64,000 nucleotides of DNA, from assembly GCA_026224775.1 (NCBI GenBank), contig JAMFRP010000015.1, positions 1 through 64,000 on the forward strand. The letters run 5' to 3'. Within the stretch, counting starts at the first letter, position 1, and the number at the start of each line of letters is the position of its first letter. The stretch comes from Bacteroidota bacterium (GTDB lineage: Bacteria; Bacteroidota; Bacteroidia; Sphingobacteriales; Sphingobacteriaceae). A program made the translations under genes and the position numbers. Positions 8,030 to 18,428 of the stretch are shown one piece after another. The notes beneath the pieces were generated by a model that ran no database searches, had not been told where the DNA came from, and worked only from the letters and a program-made list of their open reading frames with translations.

Positions 8030-10351
8030 TTATACCCTTACCTTATGCGCTACAAAGATTTGTGCGTTTGAGTTGATATCGCAATGCTCATCAAAAATAT
8101 TTACCCTCACGTTATGGGTTGAGTAATTACTTAAGCAAATGCCATCCGTATTAACCAAAACGTTGATCAATGCCCCACGGAAAGTGATGTTAAACGAATA
8201 TGATTTCCACTGATTTGGCAAAAATGGGCTGAAACTTAGTTTGTCTTTTTTTACCTGCATCCCGGCAAAGCCTTCAACCACACTCATCCACGTACCTGCC
8301 ATTGAGGTGATGTGTAAACCATCTTCCGTGTCATTATTGTAATCATCCAGATCGAGCCTTGATGTACGCAGGTAAAAATTATAAGCGTCATCTTCTCTAC
8401 CTAAACGTGCCGCAAGTATAGCGTGTACACAAGGTGATAAAGAACTTTCATGTACCGTTAGCGGCTCATAAAATTCATAATTGCTTCGTAACGTTTCCTT
8501 ATCAAATTTATCGCTGAAGAAATAAAGCCCCTGTAATACGTCGGCTTGTTTAATATAGCATGACCGCAGTATCCTGTCCCAGCTCCAATTTTGGTTTAAT
8601 GGTCGTTCGGCGGGGTTAAGATCGTTTACCGGAATTATTTCTTTATCGAGGAAACCGTCCTGTTGCAAAAAAATATTTTTTGTTTCATCCTTAGGGAAGT
8701 ACATGTTTTTGCAGATATGATTCCAGGATGAAGTTTCATCCGCCTCATTAAAGTTTAACTTTTTTATTAATTGCTGATACTTTTCAGGCGCATTTGTTTT
8801 TACATAGTTTACAGCTTCGCTCGCGTATTCCATGCTCCAGCAAGCAATGGTGCTGGTATACCAGTTATTATTTACGTTATTTTCGTATTCATTTGGCCCG
8901 GTTACACCCAGCATTACAAATTTGCCCTGGTTTTCGCTCCAGTTCACACGCTGAGCCCAGAACCGCGCTATCCCAATTAATACTTCCAGTCCGTATTCAT
9001 TAAAATAATCTGCATCGCCGGTATAATTAATATAATTATAAATGGCATAAGCTATAGCGCCATTACGGTGGATCTCTTCAAAAGTAATTTCCCATTCATT
9101 ATGGCACTCTTCACCATTCATGGTTACCATAGGGTACAAGGCCGCTCCGTTATTAAAACCAAGCTTTTGGGCGTTCTCTATAGCTTTACCAAGCTGCTTG
9201 TAACGGTAGATGAGCAGATTTTTAGTTACCTGCTGCGGCGCAGTAGCTAAATAGAATGGTACACAATAAGCTTCTGTATCCCAATAGGTAGAGCCACCAT
9301 ATTTTTCGCCTGTGAAACCTTTAGGACCAATATTCAAACGGTCATCCTTGCCTGTATAGGTTTGATTTAACTGAAAGATATTGAAACGGATGCCTTGTTG
9401 TGCCGCCACATCGCCTTCAATAATAATATCGCTTTCATTCCATTTTTCCTTCCAGGCTTCGGCTTGGTCGGCTAACATTTTATCAAAACCTTTAGCACTT
9501 ACTTCGTTCAATACTTTTGTACAGGCTGATAGTAAACCTTCGGGTTTGTGGTTTTGTGAGGATACGTTTACCGCGTATTTATATATCGTTATATTTTCAC
9601 CCTTATTGGCGTTTACGTTAACAACAGTTGATGTATATTTCTCTTTAGCTGTGCCGATATATTTGGCATCTGCGGGTTTACCATTTTGATAAACAATGGT
9701 ACAAACACCGGTACAAACCTCGTATAATGTCTTTTTAGTTCTCAGGGTTAAATAAGCCTGGTTATTATCAACCTTACTATTTACCGCATCCCAAAACTTT
9801 TCATCGTAATTAGAATCCTTGTTGGCAATGTCGCCATCTATATAAGAATTAATAGTTATTGCTCCGCTAAAATTCACCGGGGTAATTGTATATTCAATAG
9901 CACCGGCTTCTTCATCTACAATGCTGCAAAGCCGCCTGGCGTTTACCTTTATTTGTTTGCCGCTTTTCAGTTCGGCGGTAAAGGTGCGCTGCAGGTAGCC
10001 TTCGCGCATGTTTAGTACTCTTTTAAACTCAAGTACTTTGCAAGTTGCCAGGTCAAGCTGTTCGTTTCCGATGTTTATATCGATACCTATCCAGTTTGCG
10101 GCATTTAATACTTTAGCAAAGTTTTCAGGGTATCCGTTTTTCCACCAGCCTACCCTTGTTTTATCAGGATAATAAACACCTGCTATATAATTCCCCTGTA
10201 AGGTTTTCCCGGAGTACGCTTCTTCAAAATTAGCGCGCTGCCCCATATGGCCATTGCCTATACTAAACAGGCTTTCTGATATTTCATTAAGTTTTGGATC
10301 AAAACCCTCTTCTATTATTTGCCATTCATCAGCCTTAATGTAGTTCTTCAT
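8030..10351 (-). CDS. GH65 maltose phosphorylase-like enzyme
   Basis: A 773-residue family 65 glycoside phosphorylase, which would convert maltose plus phosphate to glucose and beta-glucose 1-phosphate in the cytoplasm (no signal peptide). The catalytic acid motif GPNEYENNV puts Glu at residue 488, and the phosphate-binding motif HESSLSPCVHAI is near the C terminus. YWDTEAY and HNEWEITFEEIHR are further family hallmarks. It is the last gene of the maltodextrin locus, 60 bases after the amylase. Kojibiose or trehalose specificity cannot be excluded, but the neighbouring genes favour maltose. The partner beta-phosphoglucomutase is not in the window. Confidence 0.9.
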   Translation of the reverse strand: MKNYIKADEWQIIEEGFDPKLNEISESLFSIGNGHMGQRANFEEAYSGKTLQGNYIAGVYYPDKTRVGWWKNGYPENFAKVLNAANWIGIDINIGNEQLDLATCKVLEFKRVLNMREGYLQRTFTAELKSGKQIKVNARRLCSIVDEEAGAIEYTITPVNFSGAITINSYIDGDIANKDSNYDEKFWDAVNSKVDNNQAYLTLRTKKTLYEVCTGVCTIVYQNGKPADAKYIGTAKEKYTSTVVNVNANKGENITIYKYAVNVSSQNHKPEGLLSACTKVLNEVSAKGFDKMLADQAEAWKEKWNESDIIIEGDVAAQQGIRFNIFQLNQTYTGKDDRLNIGPKGFTGEKYGGSTYWDTEAYCVPFYLATAPQQVTKNLLIYRYKQLGKAIENAQKLGFNNGAALYPMVTMNGEECHNEWEITFEEIHRNGAIAYAIYNYINYTGDADYFNEYGLEVLIGIARFWAQRVNWSENQGKFVMLGVTGPNEYENNVNNNWYTSTIACWSMEYASEAVNYVKTNAPEKYQQLIKKLNFNEADETSSWNHICKNMYFPKDETKNIFLQQDGFLDKEIIPVNDLNPAERPLNQNWSWDRILRSCYIKQADVLQGLYFFSDKFDKETLRSNYEFYEPLTVHESSLSPCVHAILAARLGREDDAYNFYLRTSRLDLDDYNNDTEDGLHITSMAGTWMSVVEGFAGMQVKKDKLSFSPFLPNQWKSYSFNITFRGALINVLVNTDGICLSNYSTHNVRVNIFDEHCDINSNAQIFVAHKVRV

Positions 10352-10411
10352 TTGCTAAAAATTCCTTCTCTGCGAGTAATAGTTATTATTTCAGTTTAAG
10401 TTAAATAGTGC

Positions 10412-12265
10412 TTATTTTTTCAACTCAAGCACCAATGTTGTTTTACCCGGTATTGTTATTGATCCGATGTTACTTATACTCTCATTGGTGATAACATTTG
10501 TTGCCCTGGTAAATCCCGCAGTACGCTCATTAAATCTATCCGTGGTAAGCGTTTGTTCTTTTGTTTCGCCGTTGTAAATTATCATGATCGTTTTGGCTGC
10601 ATCATATCGGAAGTAAACATATATGCCTTTTTCAGGTATATATTGCATTAGCTTGCCGGTTTGCAAAGCGGGTGTGTGCTTTCTATAATTGGCTAGTGTG
10701 CGCACATAATTAAATGCTACTCTTTCCGAATCTGTACGACCTTCATTCGTGAATTTATTAGCCTTATCTCCTGCCCATCCACCCGGGAAATCGCTACGCA
10801 CTAATCCATCGGGATTATCAATCCCTTTCATTAAAATCTCATCGCCATAATACATTTGCGGTATACCACGGGTAGTTAAAAGCAATGCCATTCCTGCCTT
10901 ATATTTATTGAAATCCTCGCCTACAACTGAGTAAAAACGACTCATATCATGGTTATCTAAAAACACCACATTACGGTTTGGATTCTGGTATAAAAAATCC
11001 TGGGCCAATACTAAGTATAACCTGTTAACACCATCAGTCCAGCCTTCTTTGCCATTAAGCGCTTCGGCCAATGCATCTTTTACCTGCGAATCCACAACGC
11101 CCGGCAACTCTGTATTAAATCCACGGTTAACTGTATTGCCCTGTGTAAAAAAGGCCTGGTTTGCAACAGACCATACCAGCGTTTCGCCATAAATAGATAA
11201 ATGAGGAAACTCAGCCTTAACTTTTCTTGCCCAATCAGCCATGTAATCGGCATCATTGTAAGGGTAGGTATCCAAACGGAAACCATCAACCCCGGCATAT
11301 TCCACCCACCAAATATGGTTTTGGGTAAGATAATTCTGCACGTAAGGATTATTCTCATTCATATCTGCCATGCTATGATCAAACCAGCCATCAAGCATGA
11401 TCTTCTTATCCATAGCAGACGCATGCGGATCCATTACAGCCGCATCTCTAAAATTCGAATTGGTATACTTTGGCCATTGATGAACCCAGCTTTTCATGGG
11501 CATATCTTTAATAAAATAATCATTTATGCCAGAGTGATTGTGTACCAGATCCTTGATTACTTTTAAACCCATGGCGTGGCATTTATCTACAAAAGCTTTA
11601 TACAACGCATTTGTGCCAAAACGAGGGTCGACATAATAATGATCAGTTACCGCGTAGCCATGGTAGGATGCATGTGGCATATCATTAGTAATTTCAGGAG
11701 TTAACCATATAGTAGTAACACCCAGATCTTTTAAATAATCCAAGTGGTTCATTACACCTTGTATATCACCGCCATGGCGGGCATACATCTGGCTGCGGTC
11801 GACTTTCATCTCTGCCATTCCTGGGATAGAATCATTAGACGGATCGCCGTTTGAGAAGCGATCGGGCATAATCAAATAAATTAAATCCTTATCGGTAACA
11901 CCCTGAGCCCTGTTGGGCGAGTGGTCGCGTTGTTTTAATTCATATTTGTATTGGAGATTTGCTGCTCCAGTTTTTATGAAAGATATGGTAAACGCGCCCG
12001 GTTTTGCGGTTACGGATATATCCAAATCTAAAAATAAATAGTTTGGATTTTCAACCTTATGAACCTGTGTAAGCCTTACGCCGGGATAATTAAGTTTTAC
12101 CGTACGTTCAGCAATTTTATCACCATGTACAATTAGCTGTAGTTTAGGGTTTTTCATGCCAACCCACCAAAACATGGGTTCAACACGTTCAAGGGCCGAT
12201 ATTTGTGCAAATGCACTGGCTGACAGAAACAGTAAGAAAACAACAAAAGCCAATTTTATTCTCAT
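10412..12265 (-). CDS. GH13 alpha-amylase / neopullulanase, SusA-like
   Basis: A 617-residue periplasmic alpha-glucan hydrolase. It has a signal peptide (MRIKLAFVVFLLFLSASAFA), an N-terminal cyclomaltodextrinase-type beta domain, the (beta/alpha)8 barrel and a C-terminal beta domain. Catalytic residues are seen in DGFRLDTYPY (nucleophile Asp, about residue 330), IYGETLVW (acid Glu, about 360) and FLDNHDMSRF (Asp, about 438). It lies downstream of SusC-SusD-SusE and upstream of GH65, separated from SusE by a 20-bp-stem hairpin. It would trim imported maltodextrins. Confidence 0.92.
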   Translation of the reverse strand: MRIKLAFVVFLLFLSASAFAQISALERVEPMFWWVGMKNPKLQLIVHGDKIAERTVKLNYPGVRLTQVHKVENPNYLFLDLDISVTAKPGAFTISFIKTGAANLQYKYELKQRDHSPNRAQGVTDKDLIYLIMPDRFSNGDPSNDSIPGMAEMKVDRSQMYARHGGDIQGVMNHLDYLKDLGVTTIWLTPEITNDMPHASYHGYAVTDHYYVDPRFGTNALYKAFVDKCHAMGLKVIKDLVHNHSGINDYFIKDMPMKSWVHQWPKYTNSNFRDAAVMDPHASAMDKKIMLDGWFDHSMADMNENNPYVQNYLTQNHIWWVEYAGVDGFRLDTYPYNDADYMADWARKVKAEFPHLSIYGETLVWSVANQAFFTQGNTVNRGFNTELPGVVDSQVKDALAEALNGKEGWTDGVNRLYLVLAQDFLYQNPNRNVVFLDNHDMSRFYSVVGEDFNKYKAGMALLLTTRGIPQMYYGDEILMKGIDNPDGLVRSDFPGGWAGDKANKFTNEGRTDSERVAFNYVRTLANYRKHTPALQTGKLMQYIPEKGIYVYFRYDAAKTIMIIYNGETKEQTLTTDRFNERTAGFTRATNVITNESISNIGSITIPGKTTLVLELKK

Positions 12266-12380
12266 AGTGATATAGTATTGAAGAATTCAGGGGTAGATTT
12301 ATTACAACAAAAGTTAGGGTGTGTTTTTGTTGGTGTTAATTAACAATACAGTTTGTATTGTATGATTTTGATCAGGTAGT

Positions 12381-12424
12381 TGCTTAAACTCCGGTTACAA
12401 ATAATTGTAACCGGAGTTTAAGCA
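12381..12424 (-). promoter_or_regulatory. perfect 20-bp stem-loop between the SusE and amylase genes
   Basis: The arm TGCTTAAACTCCGGTTACAA (12381-12400) is perfectly complementary to 12405-12424 across a 4-base ATAA loop. No T run follows on the minus strand, so it is not a standard intrinsic terminator. Inside a polycistronic message it could set relative expression by blocking 3' decay or guiding processing. Confidence 0.8.
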
Positions 12425-12461
12425 AATGCATCAGCCATTTAGCTGTTATAATTTAATATTA

Positions 12462-13250
12462 TTATTTCGCAGTAAAACCAATAGTGAGCTTGTTACTATC
12501 GAAACTTATGGCATAATTACCTGCTGCTGCAGGAGCACTTAGATTATTACCACCACCTACGGCTACTATACTGGTTGGAATAGTAGTAGTATTAGTGGCA
12601 TATTTTACGTTGTAGCTAGTCTTTACCGGTAATATTAAAAATTGATTGTTACCGGCAGTAAAATTAATTGTACCAGTATAAACACCATTTGATGTTACGG
12701 ATATTAAGCTATCTGTAGCTCCAGGATTTGAATTAGGCAATGATGGCCAACCATCAAATGCCCCCACAACATAAACATACGATGCTAAACTGTACGGTGT
12801 AACTGTAAGTGAAATTACGTTTGAGTAAGTGGCTACGGCAGAACTAAGCGCATACTGAATACGCACATTTACTTTTGATGTAACACCACCGGGTACAATC
12901 TGTAATAAGGCCGTATTTAAAACCGTAGTAGTAAGTCCCTGGGTAAGCACACCCTGAGGTAATGCTATAGATGACGGATTTGCCCAGTTATCACCCACCG
13001 AATCAATTTGTATTGTATTGGTTACAGCAGCTTTGTAAGTATATTGCGGGGCAGTTGTACTAAATGTAATTACTTTAGTAGTAGTGTCACCTGCATTTGC
13101 TTTATTCAACACCACTGTTGTTGTTGATGTGGCTAAAACGCCTGGCGTACCCCCATTAGTTGTAACTATGGGATCATTCTTTTTACACGATGCCAGCATT
13201 AACAGTGCAACACTGCTAATGGCTAATATTTTTGTTAAAACTGTTCTCAT
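12462..13250 (-). CDS. SusE-like starch-binding outer-membrane lipoprotein
   Basis: A 262-residue lipoprotein with signal peptide and lipobox (LLMLASCKK, Cys near residue 22). The N-terminal half is a Ser/Thr-rich SusE-type immunoglobulin-like domain; the C-terminal half (VYVVGAFDGWP onward) looks like a carbohydrate-binding beta sandwich. Proteins of this kind sit on the cell surface and hold starch chains near the SusCD importer. It lies 53 bases after SusD in the same operon. Assignment rests mostly on position and composition. Confidence 0.78.
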   Translation of the reverse strand: MRTVLTKILAISSVALLMLASCKKNDPIVTTNGGTPGVLATSTTTVVLNKANAGDTTTKVITFSTTAPQYTYKAAVTNTIQIDSVGDNWANPSSIALPQGVLTQGLTTTVLNTALLQIVPGGVTSKVNVRIQYALSSAVATYSNVISLTVTPYSLASYVYVVGAFDGWPSLPNSNPGATDSLISVTSNGVYTGTINFTAGNNQFLILPVKTSYNVKYATNTTTIPTSIVAVGGGNNLSAPAAAGNYAISFDSNKLTIGFTAK

Positions 13251-13303
13251 TTCTATATTTTTTAATTAACGCTTTTATTAAGTGTTATTTATATAAGTTA
13301 TTG

Positions 13304-14938
13304 TTAATAGCCAGGGTTTTGTTTCAAATTAGGATTTACCGATCTGTCCTGATCCGGGATAGGATAGATGTTGCGATAATCTCCAACACTGGTACCATTT
13401 GCAACGCCACCTTTTAAAGGCCATAAATAAGTACTAGTGGTAAATTCGTTATAGCGGATCAAGTCCGTACGTCGAAAGCCTTCCCAGTATAATTCACGGG
13501 CCCTTTCATCTAATATAAAGCTAAGGGTTAGTTGTGACGGGTCAGTAAAATTACCTGATGTATTTCCATACGCGCGTTGACGGATCAGGTTCATGTAGTT
13601 AAATGCAGTGGTAAGATCACCGCCTGTTCCTCCACGTAAAACAGCTTCGGCATATATAAAGTATTGCTCTGGTAAACGGAATAGAGGCTCATCAACATCA
13701 GAATATGTTGTGTTTACCCCAGCTACACCTGTACTTGTTAGGTTTCTCCATTTGTTAACCGCATAACCCTGGTTAAAGTTAGTTACATCGGTTATCGCAA
13801 GTGACTGGTTGTTAGTCCAAAATTCCGCACGTGTATCAGGATTTCCTAAATTAGGGAAATGCGTCTTATTACCCTGTAATGAGGTTACCGTATCAGCTGG
13901 GAATAGATTTACCAGATTGCTTGTTACCCTTAAACCAGCCCAACCACCATCTACACCATATAAAGATGATGGCATTGTACCACCAACCGGCGCATGTGTC
14001 ATAAATGTTGTACCACCGTAACCTTGGGCAGTATTACCATCGTATTCAATGTTAAAAATATTCTCACTTGTGTTTAAGTTATTATCGGCAAGAAAAAGGT
14101 TATCATATTTAGGTATAAGTGAATAACCTGCAGCAATAACTTTTGATGAATATGTGATCGCATCAGTATACCTTGTTGTACCGGTATAAACCCCTGCATT
14201 TAAATATATACGCGCTAATAAGGCCCAAACGGCAGCTTCGTCTGCACGGCCATACTGGTTTTTCATTGGTGTTTGCATTAATGGGTCAATTGCCTTAAGC
14301 TCACTTTCTATGTAAGTAAAAAGAGCGGCACGTGTAGTTTGTGGGGGCACAATTGAACCTACGGCATCGGCATCAGTAACAAATGGTGGAGTAGCAAAAA
14401 GATCCATCATGTTAGCATATTGGTAAGCCCTTAAAAAGCGTGCTTCGGCCCTTAGGTAGCGGATGTTAGTAGCATCAGCACCAGTAATTCCACGAGTAGC
14501 TAATTCAGCATCGGTTGATTGACGGATGAAATCATTAGCAAGTGTTATTTGATACATGCAGCGCTCATACAAACCTAAAAGGATCACGTTTGATGATGTC
14601 CAGTTCATGTTATGAAAATCTGGAACACCTGGGTCACCCCATGCAAGTACAGCTTCATCTGTTGGCAATTCCTGTGCATAAAAATATAAACGGAAAAAGT
14701 CAGATGTACCTTCGTCAATACCAGCTATATCCGGACTTCCCGCAGGGCCCTGGTTACCTGTTAATGCAAAAGAGCCGTAAACTTTAGCCGCTGCTTCTAT
14801 ATATCCTGCAGGAGTACTATATACTTGCGCAGCTGTTACCTCATAATTTGGTGTAAGAATCTTGTTCTTTTCACACGATAGCAGACTTCCGGTTAGTAAT
14901 CCGGCCACTGCTAATATTTTGAATGAATTTACTTTCAT
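13304..14938 (-). CDS. SusD/RagB nutrient-binding outer-membrane lipoprotein
   Basis: A 544-residue surface lipoprotein, the lid of the SusCD importer. The signal peptide ends in a lipobox (LLTGSLLSCEK). The N-terminal TPR-like helices contain the family segment NIRYLRAEARFLRAYQYAN, and the C terminus carries the usual FILDERARELYWEGFRRTDL and ends in a short proline-rich segment. It follows SusC by 29 bases. Length is normal for the family. Confidence 0.95.
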   Translation of the reverse strand: MKVNSFKILAVAGLLTGSLLSCEKNKILTPNYEVTAAQVYSTPAGYIEAAAKVYGSFALTGNQGPAGSPDIAGIDEGTSDFFRLYFYAQELPTDEAVLAWGDPGVPDFHNMNWTSSNVILLGLYERCMYQITLANDFIRQSTDAELATRGITGADATNIRYLRAEARFLRAYQYANMMDLFATPPFVTDADAVGSIVPPQTTRAALFTYIESELKAIDPLMQTPMKNQYGRADEAAVWALLARIYLNAGVYTGTTRYTDAITYSSKVIAAGYSLIPKYDNLFLADNNLNTSENIFNIEYDGNTAQGYGGTTFMTHAPVGGTMPSSLYGVDGGWAGLRVTSNLVNLFPADTVTSLQGNKTHFPNLGNPDTRAEFWTNNQSLAITDVTNFNQGYAVNKWRNLTSTGVAGVNTTYSDVDEPLFRLPEQYFIYAEAVLRGGTGGDLTTAFNYMNLIRQRAYGNTSGNFTDPSQLTLSFILDERARELYWEGFRRTDLIRYNEFTTSTYLWPLKGGVANGTSVGDYRNIYPIPDQDRSVNPNLKQNPGY

Positions 14939-14967
14939 ATTAATTCTTTTTAATTGATCAACGATTA

Positions 14968-17900
14968 TTATTTCAAGTTCAGATTTAAACCTAAAACATA
15001 GGTTCTCGGCCTAGGATAGAAATTGTTATCTATACCTCCACCAGTGGTAGCACTTGTATAGCTAATCTCCGGATCAACACCTTTATAATCAGTTATAATA
15101 AATACGTTTTGCACATTGGCGCTTATTTTCAAATCGCCCAGGTTATGGAATATTTTTCCAAAGTTATAACCAATATGCATATTGTCCATCCTTAAGAAAG
15201 ACCCGTTTTGTATATAATAATCAGATAACAAATCCTGGCTTCCATTGCCTGTTAACCCACTTGTTAATACATCGCTTGAACCATTGTTAAGGATTCCAAC
15301 TGGATTTAATATGTTACGTTGTATACCTGTGCTTGATGCTACGTTGTTATACACATAGTTACCCAGGTTAGCGCGTGCTACAAAACCGAAATTCCATTTC
15401 AGGTATCTGAAATCAGAGCTCATGCCAAAGATTTGTTTAGGATCAGGGCTATGATCTTCGTAAAGATCGGCACTTGTAATTTTTCCATCGCCATTCCTGT
15501 CAACAAATACACCATCAAGTGGCTTACCATTGGCGCCATAAACTTGTTGATACACTAAGAAACTGTTGCGGGCGTATCCGGGTATGTCAATTTCAGCATA
15601 GTTACCTGTACCACCAGAAATACCACCCAAATTAATACCATTAGATACTGAGGTTAAATTTGTGATTTTATTGTGATTGAATGCCACGTTAAAGTTCGCG
15701 GTCCAACCAATGGTTTTAGTGTCGATGATATCGGCATTAATACTAAACTCAAGGCCATTATTTTCCATATTACCTACGTTCCCCACAATTGTATTAGAAA
15801 AGTTGGTACCTGCGGCCTGAGGAATTGTTACCAATAAGTTTCTGGTTTTATTATAGTAGTAATCTATCGAACCGGTTATACGGTCGTTAAAGAAACCATA
15901 ATCTAAACCAAGGTTGGTTGCATCAGTTGTTTCCCATGTTCTGCCAGGATAATATGCACCCGGGCGATATAAGTTGTAGGTAGTACCACCGAATGAATAT
16001 TTGGCTGTACTATTACTTAAACTGTAGCCAGATAAGTAATCATAATCTCCAATACCTTCCTGGTTACCTGTAACGCCATATTCTAAACGTAGTTTAAGCG
16101 TTGAAAGAACCGGACTTGCTTTAAGAAAATCTTCGTTGTTAATTTTCCAGGCTAATGCTACTGAAGGGAATGTACCTGTACGTGTACCGGGAGCAAATTT
16201 GGTGGATTCATCGCTACGAACAGAGGCTGTTAAATAGTACTTCTCGTCGTAGTTATAGTTAAACCTACCATAGAATGAGGTTAATATATACTCATTAATC
16301 AAATAACCATAGTTATTATAGTTTTGCGCCGAGCTTGGATTTATCATTCCGTTTGAAAACTCTGATAAGTAATACAACCCGTTGGATTGAAACACACCAT
16401 TTGAAGCTGTATTTTTAAAGTCCTGATACGAATAACCAGCTACCGCGTCGAAATGGCTTTTTATACTTGCTACGTTTTTGCTGTAACTCAAATAACCTTC
16501 AAATAGCGTATTTTGTAATTCATTATTGTAAGGTGAATTGCTACCGCTATAATAAGTGCCGTTAGCTGCTGCTGCTGATAAATAATTTGATGCGGCATCC
16601 GCTGGAATAACGGTACTGCCAGCACCTTTTGATTCATCATAACCTCCGTTTACAACAGCATGTAAATCCGGGAAGAAATGAAATTTGTAATCAATGTTTA
16701 AGCTGGTAATAGCACGGTATACATTACTCTTATCTTGTGTTTGCTCTAACAGCCCGACAGGATTTAATGGCGAATTTAATTTTAATCCGGTTGTAGAACT
16801 TGGGTCAGTCCATTGCCAGTAACCACCATAAGGGGCATATAGCGCATTTGAAGATGTTACCGGAACAGTAGGGTTAAATTGTACCGCATCACTTATAATG
16901 GAATTTTGATTATTGGCAAACCTGTTTTGGGTTGCCGATCCCATAAAATTAAAGTTAATCTTTAGGTGATCGTTAAAATAACTTGGGCTCAAGTTAACGT
17001 TAGTTGTATAACGTTGCATAGAGGTTGTTTTCACGATACCATTATCATCACTATAACCTACTGACACGCGATATGGTAAATGAGCTGCAGTACCAGAGAT
17101 ACTTAAATTATTGTCAGTACTGTATGCGGTTTGATAGATTTGTTTCTGCCAATCAGTATTCGCGGTTCCTAATAATGCTTTTTGCGTAGCATTTCCATAG
17201 GTATCTACATAGTCGCGAAACTGATCTGCCGAAAGTACCGGAGCCTCTTTAGGCAAAGTGCCTACAGAAAATTGGGTACTAAAGTCAATTACAGGTTTCC
17301 CTGCTAAACCTTTCTTAGTAGTGATAATGATTACACCATTTGATGCCCTGTTACCATATATCGCAGCTGCAGATGCATCTTTTAATATAGAGAATGAAGC
17401 AATATCATTTGGGTTAATAAGGTCCAAAGCATTAGCTGCCCCATTTATCACATCCGAACTTAGCGGCAATCCATCTATTACAATAAGTGGGTCATTACCA
17501 CCACTTATAGACGCGCCACCACGTATAGTGATTGTGCTTCCTGCGCCCGGAGCACCACTATTAGAGGTAATAGAAACACCGGCAACTTTACCTTGTATTA
17601 ATTGCTCAGGGGTTGTAACAGCACCAGTATTGAAATCCTTTGCCGTTACAGTTGCTATTGATCCGGTCAAATCCTTTCTTTTTTCGGTACCATAGCCAAT
17701 TACTACAACTTCGTTCAAGTTTTTAGTATTTGGCTCTAAATTGATATTTACGGTAACGTTCCCGGAAACATTTACAATTTTATCAATAGCTTGATAACCG
17801 ACAAATGTTACGTGTAATGTTACTGTACCTGAAACTCCTGTTATACGGAAATTACCGTTAACATCTGTTCCTGCTCCTTGTTGAGTTCCTTTTACCGTAA

Positions 17901-18036
17901 CGGCAGCGCCCGGCAACGGTTGATTTGTTTCATCAACAACTTTACCTGTAATTACGCCTGATTGCGCGAATACAGTACTTGCCGAAAAAACAAATAACAA
18001 AAGGAATACATACTTGATTAAGTAAGTGTTTTTCAT
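14968..18036 (-). CDS. SusC/RagA TonB-dependent outer-membrane transporter
   Basis: A 1022-residue TonB-linked barrel that imports oligosaccharides across the outer membrane. In order: signal peptide (about residues 1-24), a carboxypeptidase-D-like domain (GVITGKVVDETNQPLPGAAV), the plug with the SusC motif LNEVVVIGYGTEKRKDLTGS, and the C-terminal beta barrel. I place the start at ATG 18036; an earlier in-frame TTG would add 34 residues ahead of a perfect signal peptide. It is the first gene of the maltodextrin operon; substrate is inferred from the GH13 and GH65 genes. Confidence 0.95.
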   Translation of the reverse strand: MKNTYLIKYVFLLLFVFSASTVFAQSGVITGKVVDETNQPLPGAAVTVKGTQQGAGTDVNGNFRITGVSGTVTLHVTFVGYQAIDKIVNVSGNVTVNINLEPNTKNLNEVVVIGYGTEKRKDLTGSIATVTAKDFNTGAVTTPEQLIQGKVAGVSITSNSGAPGAGSTITIRGGASISGGNDPLIVIDGLPLSSDVINGAANALDLINPNDIASFSILKDASAAAIYGNRASNGVIIITTKKGLAGKPVIDFSTQFSVGTLPKEAPVLSADQFRDYVDTYGNATQKALLGTANTDWQKQIYQTAYSTDNNLSISGTAAHLPYRVSVGYSDDNGIVKTTSMQRYTTNVNLSPSYFNDHLKINFNFMGSATQNRFANNQNSIISDAVQFNPTVPVTSSNALYAPYGGYWQWTDPSSTTGLKLNSPLNPVGLLEQTQDKSNVYRAITSLNIDYKFHFFPDLHAVVNGGYDESKGAGSTVIPADAASNYLSAAAANGTYYSGSNSPYNNELQNTLFEGYLSYSKNVASIKSHFDAVAGYSYQDFKNTASNGVFQSNGLYYLSEFSNGMINPSSAQNYNNYGYLINEYILTSFYGRFNYNYDEKYYLTASVRSDESTKFAPGTRTGTFPSVALAWKINNEDFLKASPVLSTLKLRLEYGVTGNQEGIGDYDYLSGYSLSNSTAKYSFGGTTYNLYRPGAYYPGRTWETTDATNLGLDYGFFNDRITGSIDYYYNKTRNLLVTIPQAAGTNFSNTIVGNVGNMENNGLEFSINADIIDTKTIGWTANFNVAFNHNKITNLTSVSNGINLGGISGGTGNYAEIDIPGYARNSFLVYQQVYGANGKPLDGVFVDRNGDGKITSADLYEDHSPDPKQIFGMSSDFRYLKWNFGFVARANLGNYVYNNVASSTGIQRNILNPVGILNNGSSDVLTSGLTGNGSQDLLSDYYIQNGSFLRMDNMHIGYNFGKIFHNLGDLKISANVQNVFIITDYKGVDPEISYTSATTGGGIDNNFYPRPRTYVLGLNLNLK

Positions 18037-18138
18037 TAATTTTTGGTTTTTTAGTTTAAAACTGGTTAAATTTTTAGTACGAAGTACTGATGTAAAATTA
18101 AATTTAACCCATATAGCAACAAACTTTAGAAACAACAA

Positions 18139-18428
18139 GTTATTAACATTTATTTAAAACTTGTAAAAATGAAATATCATACAATAAATGTGATATTCAC
18201 CATTATATAACCTATTGTTTATTAATAATTTACAGAAATAATTTTTCTAATAATTGATATTTATTTTTTTATAGAAAGACTAATCAATTTCCGGGAATGT
18301 TCCCGATTGTTGAAAAAAATGTTAATAACTTTTGCGAGCGGAGGTGAAAATTCTGCCCAAAAAGGCAAAAAAGCACAAACTTTTTGCCAATATCGCAATT
18401 TGAGCTTTGCACGATTTAGCAAATAAGT
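18139..18428. promoter_or_regulatory. AT-rich regulatory region upstream of the susC operon
   Basis: This 290-base gap separates the regulator gene from the SusC gene; both are on the minus strand. It is very AT-rich and no exact TAnnTTTG promoter is present; a near match (AAAGTTTG) occurs on the minus strand just inside 18120-18130. The palindrome at 18292-18305 is the only striking site. Confidence 0.5.
18292..18305. promoter_or_regulatory. candidate operator palindrome
   Basis: CGGGAATGTTCCCG is a 14-bp palindrome with two central bases, standing out in very AT-rich DNA between the LacI-type gene and susC. It could be bound by that regulator, but its centre lacks the CpG usual in LacI-family operators, so this is a guess. 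Confidence 0.35.
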
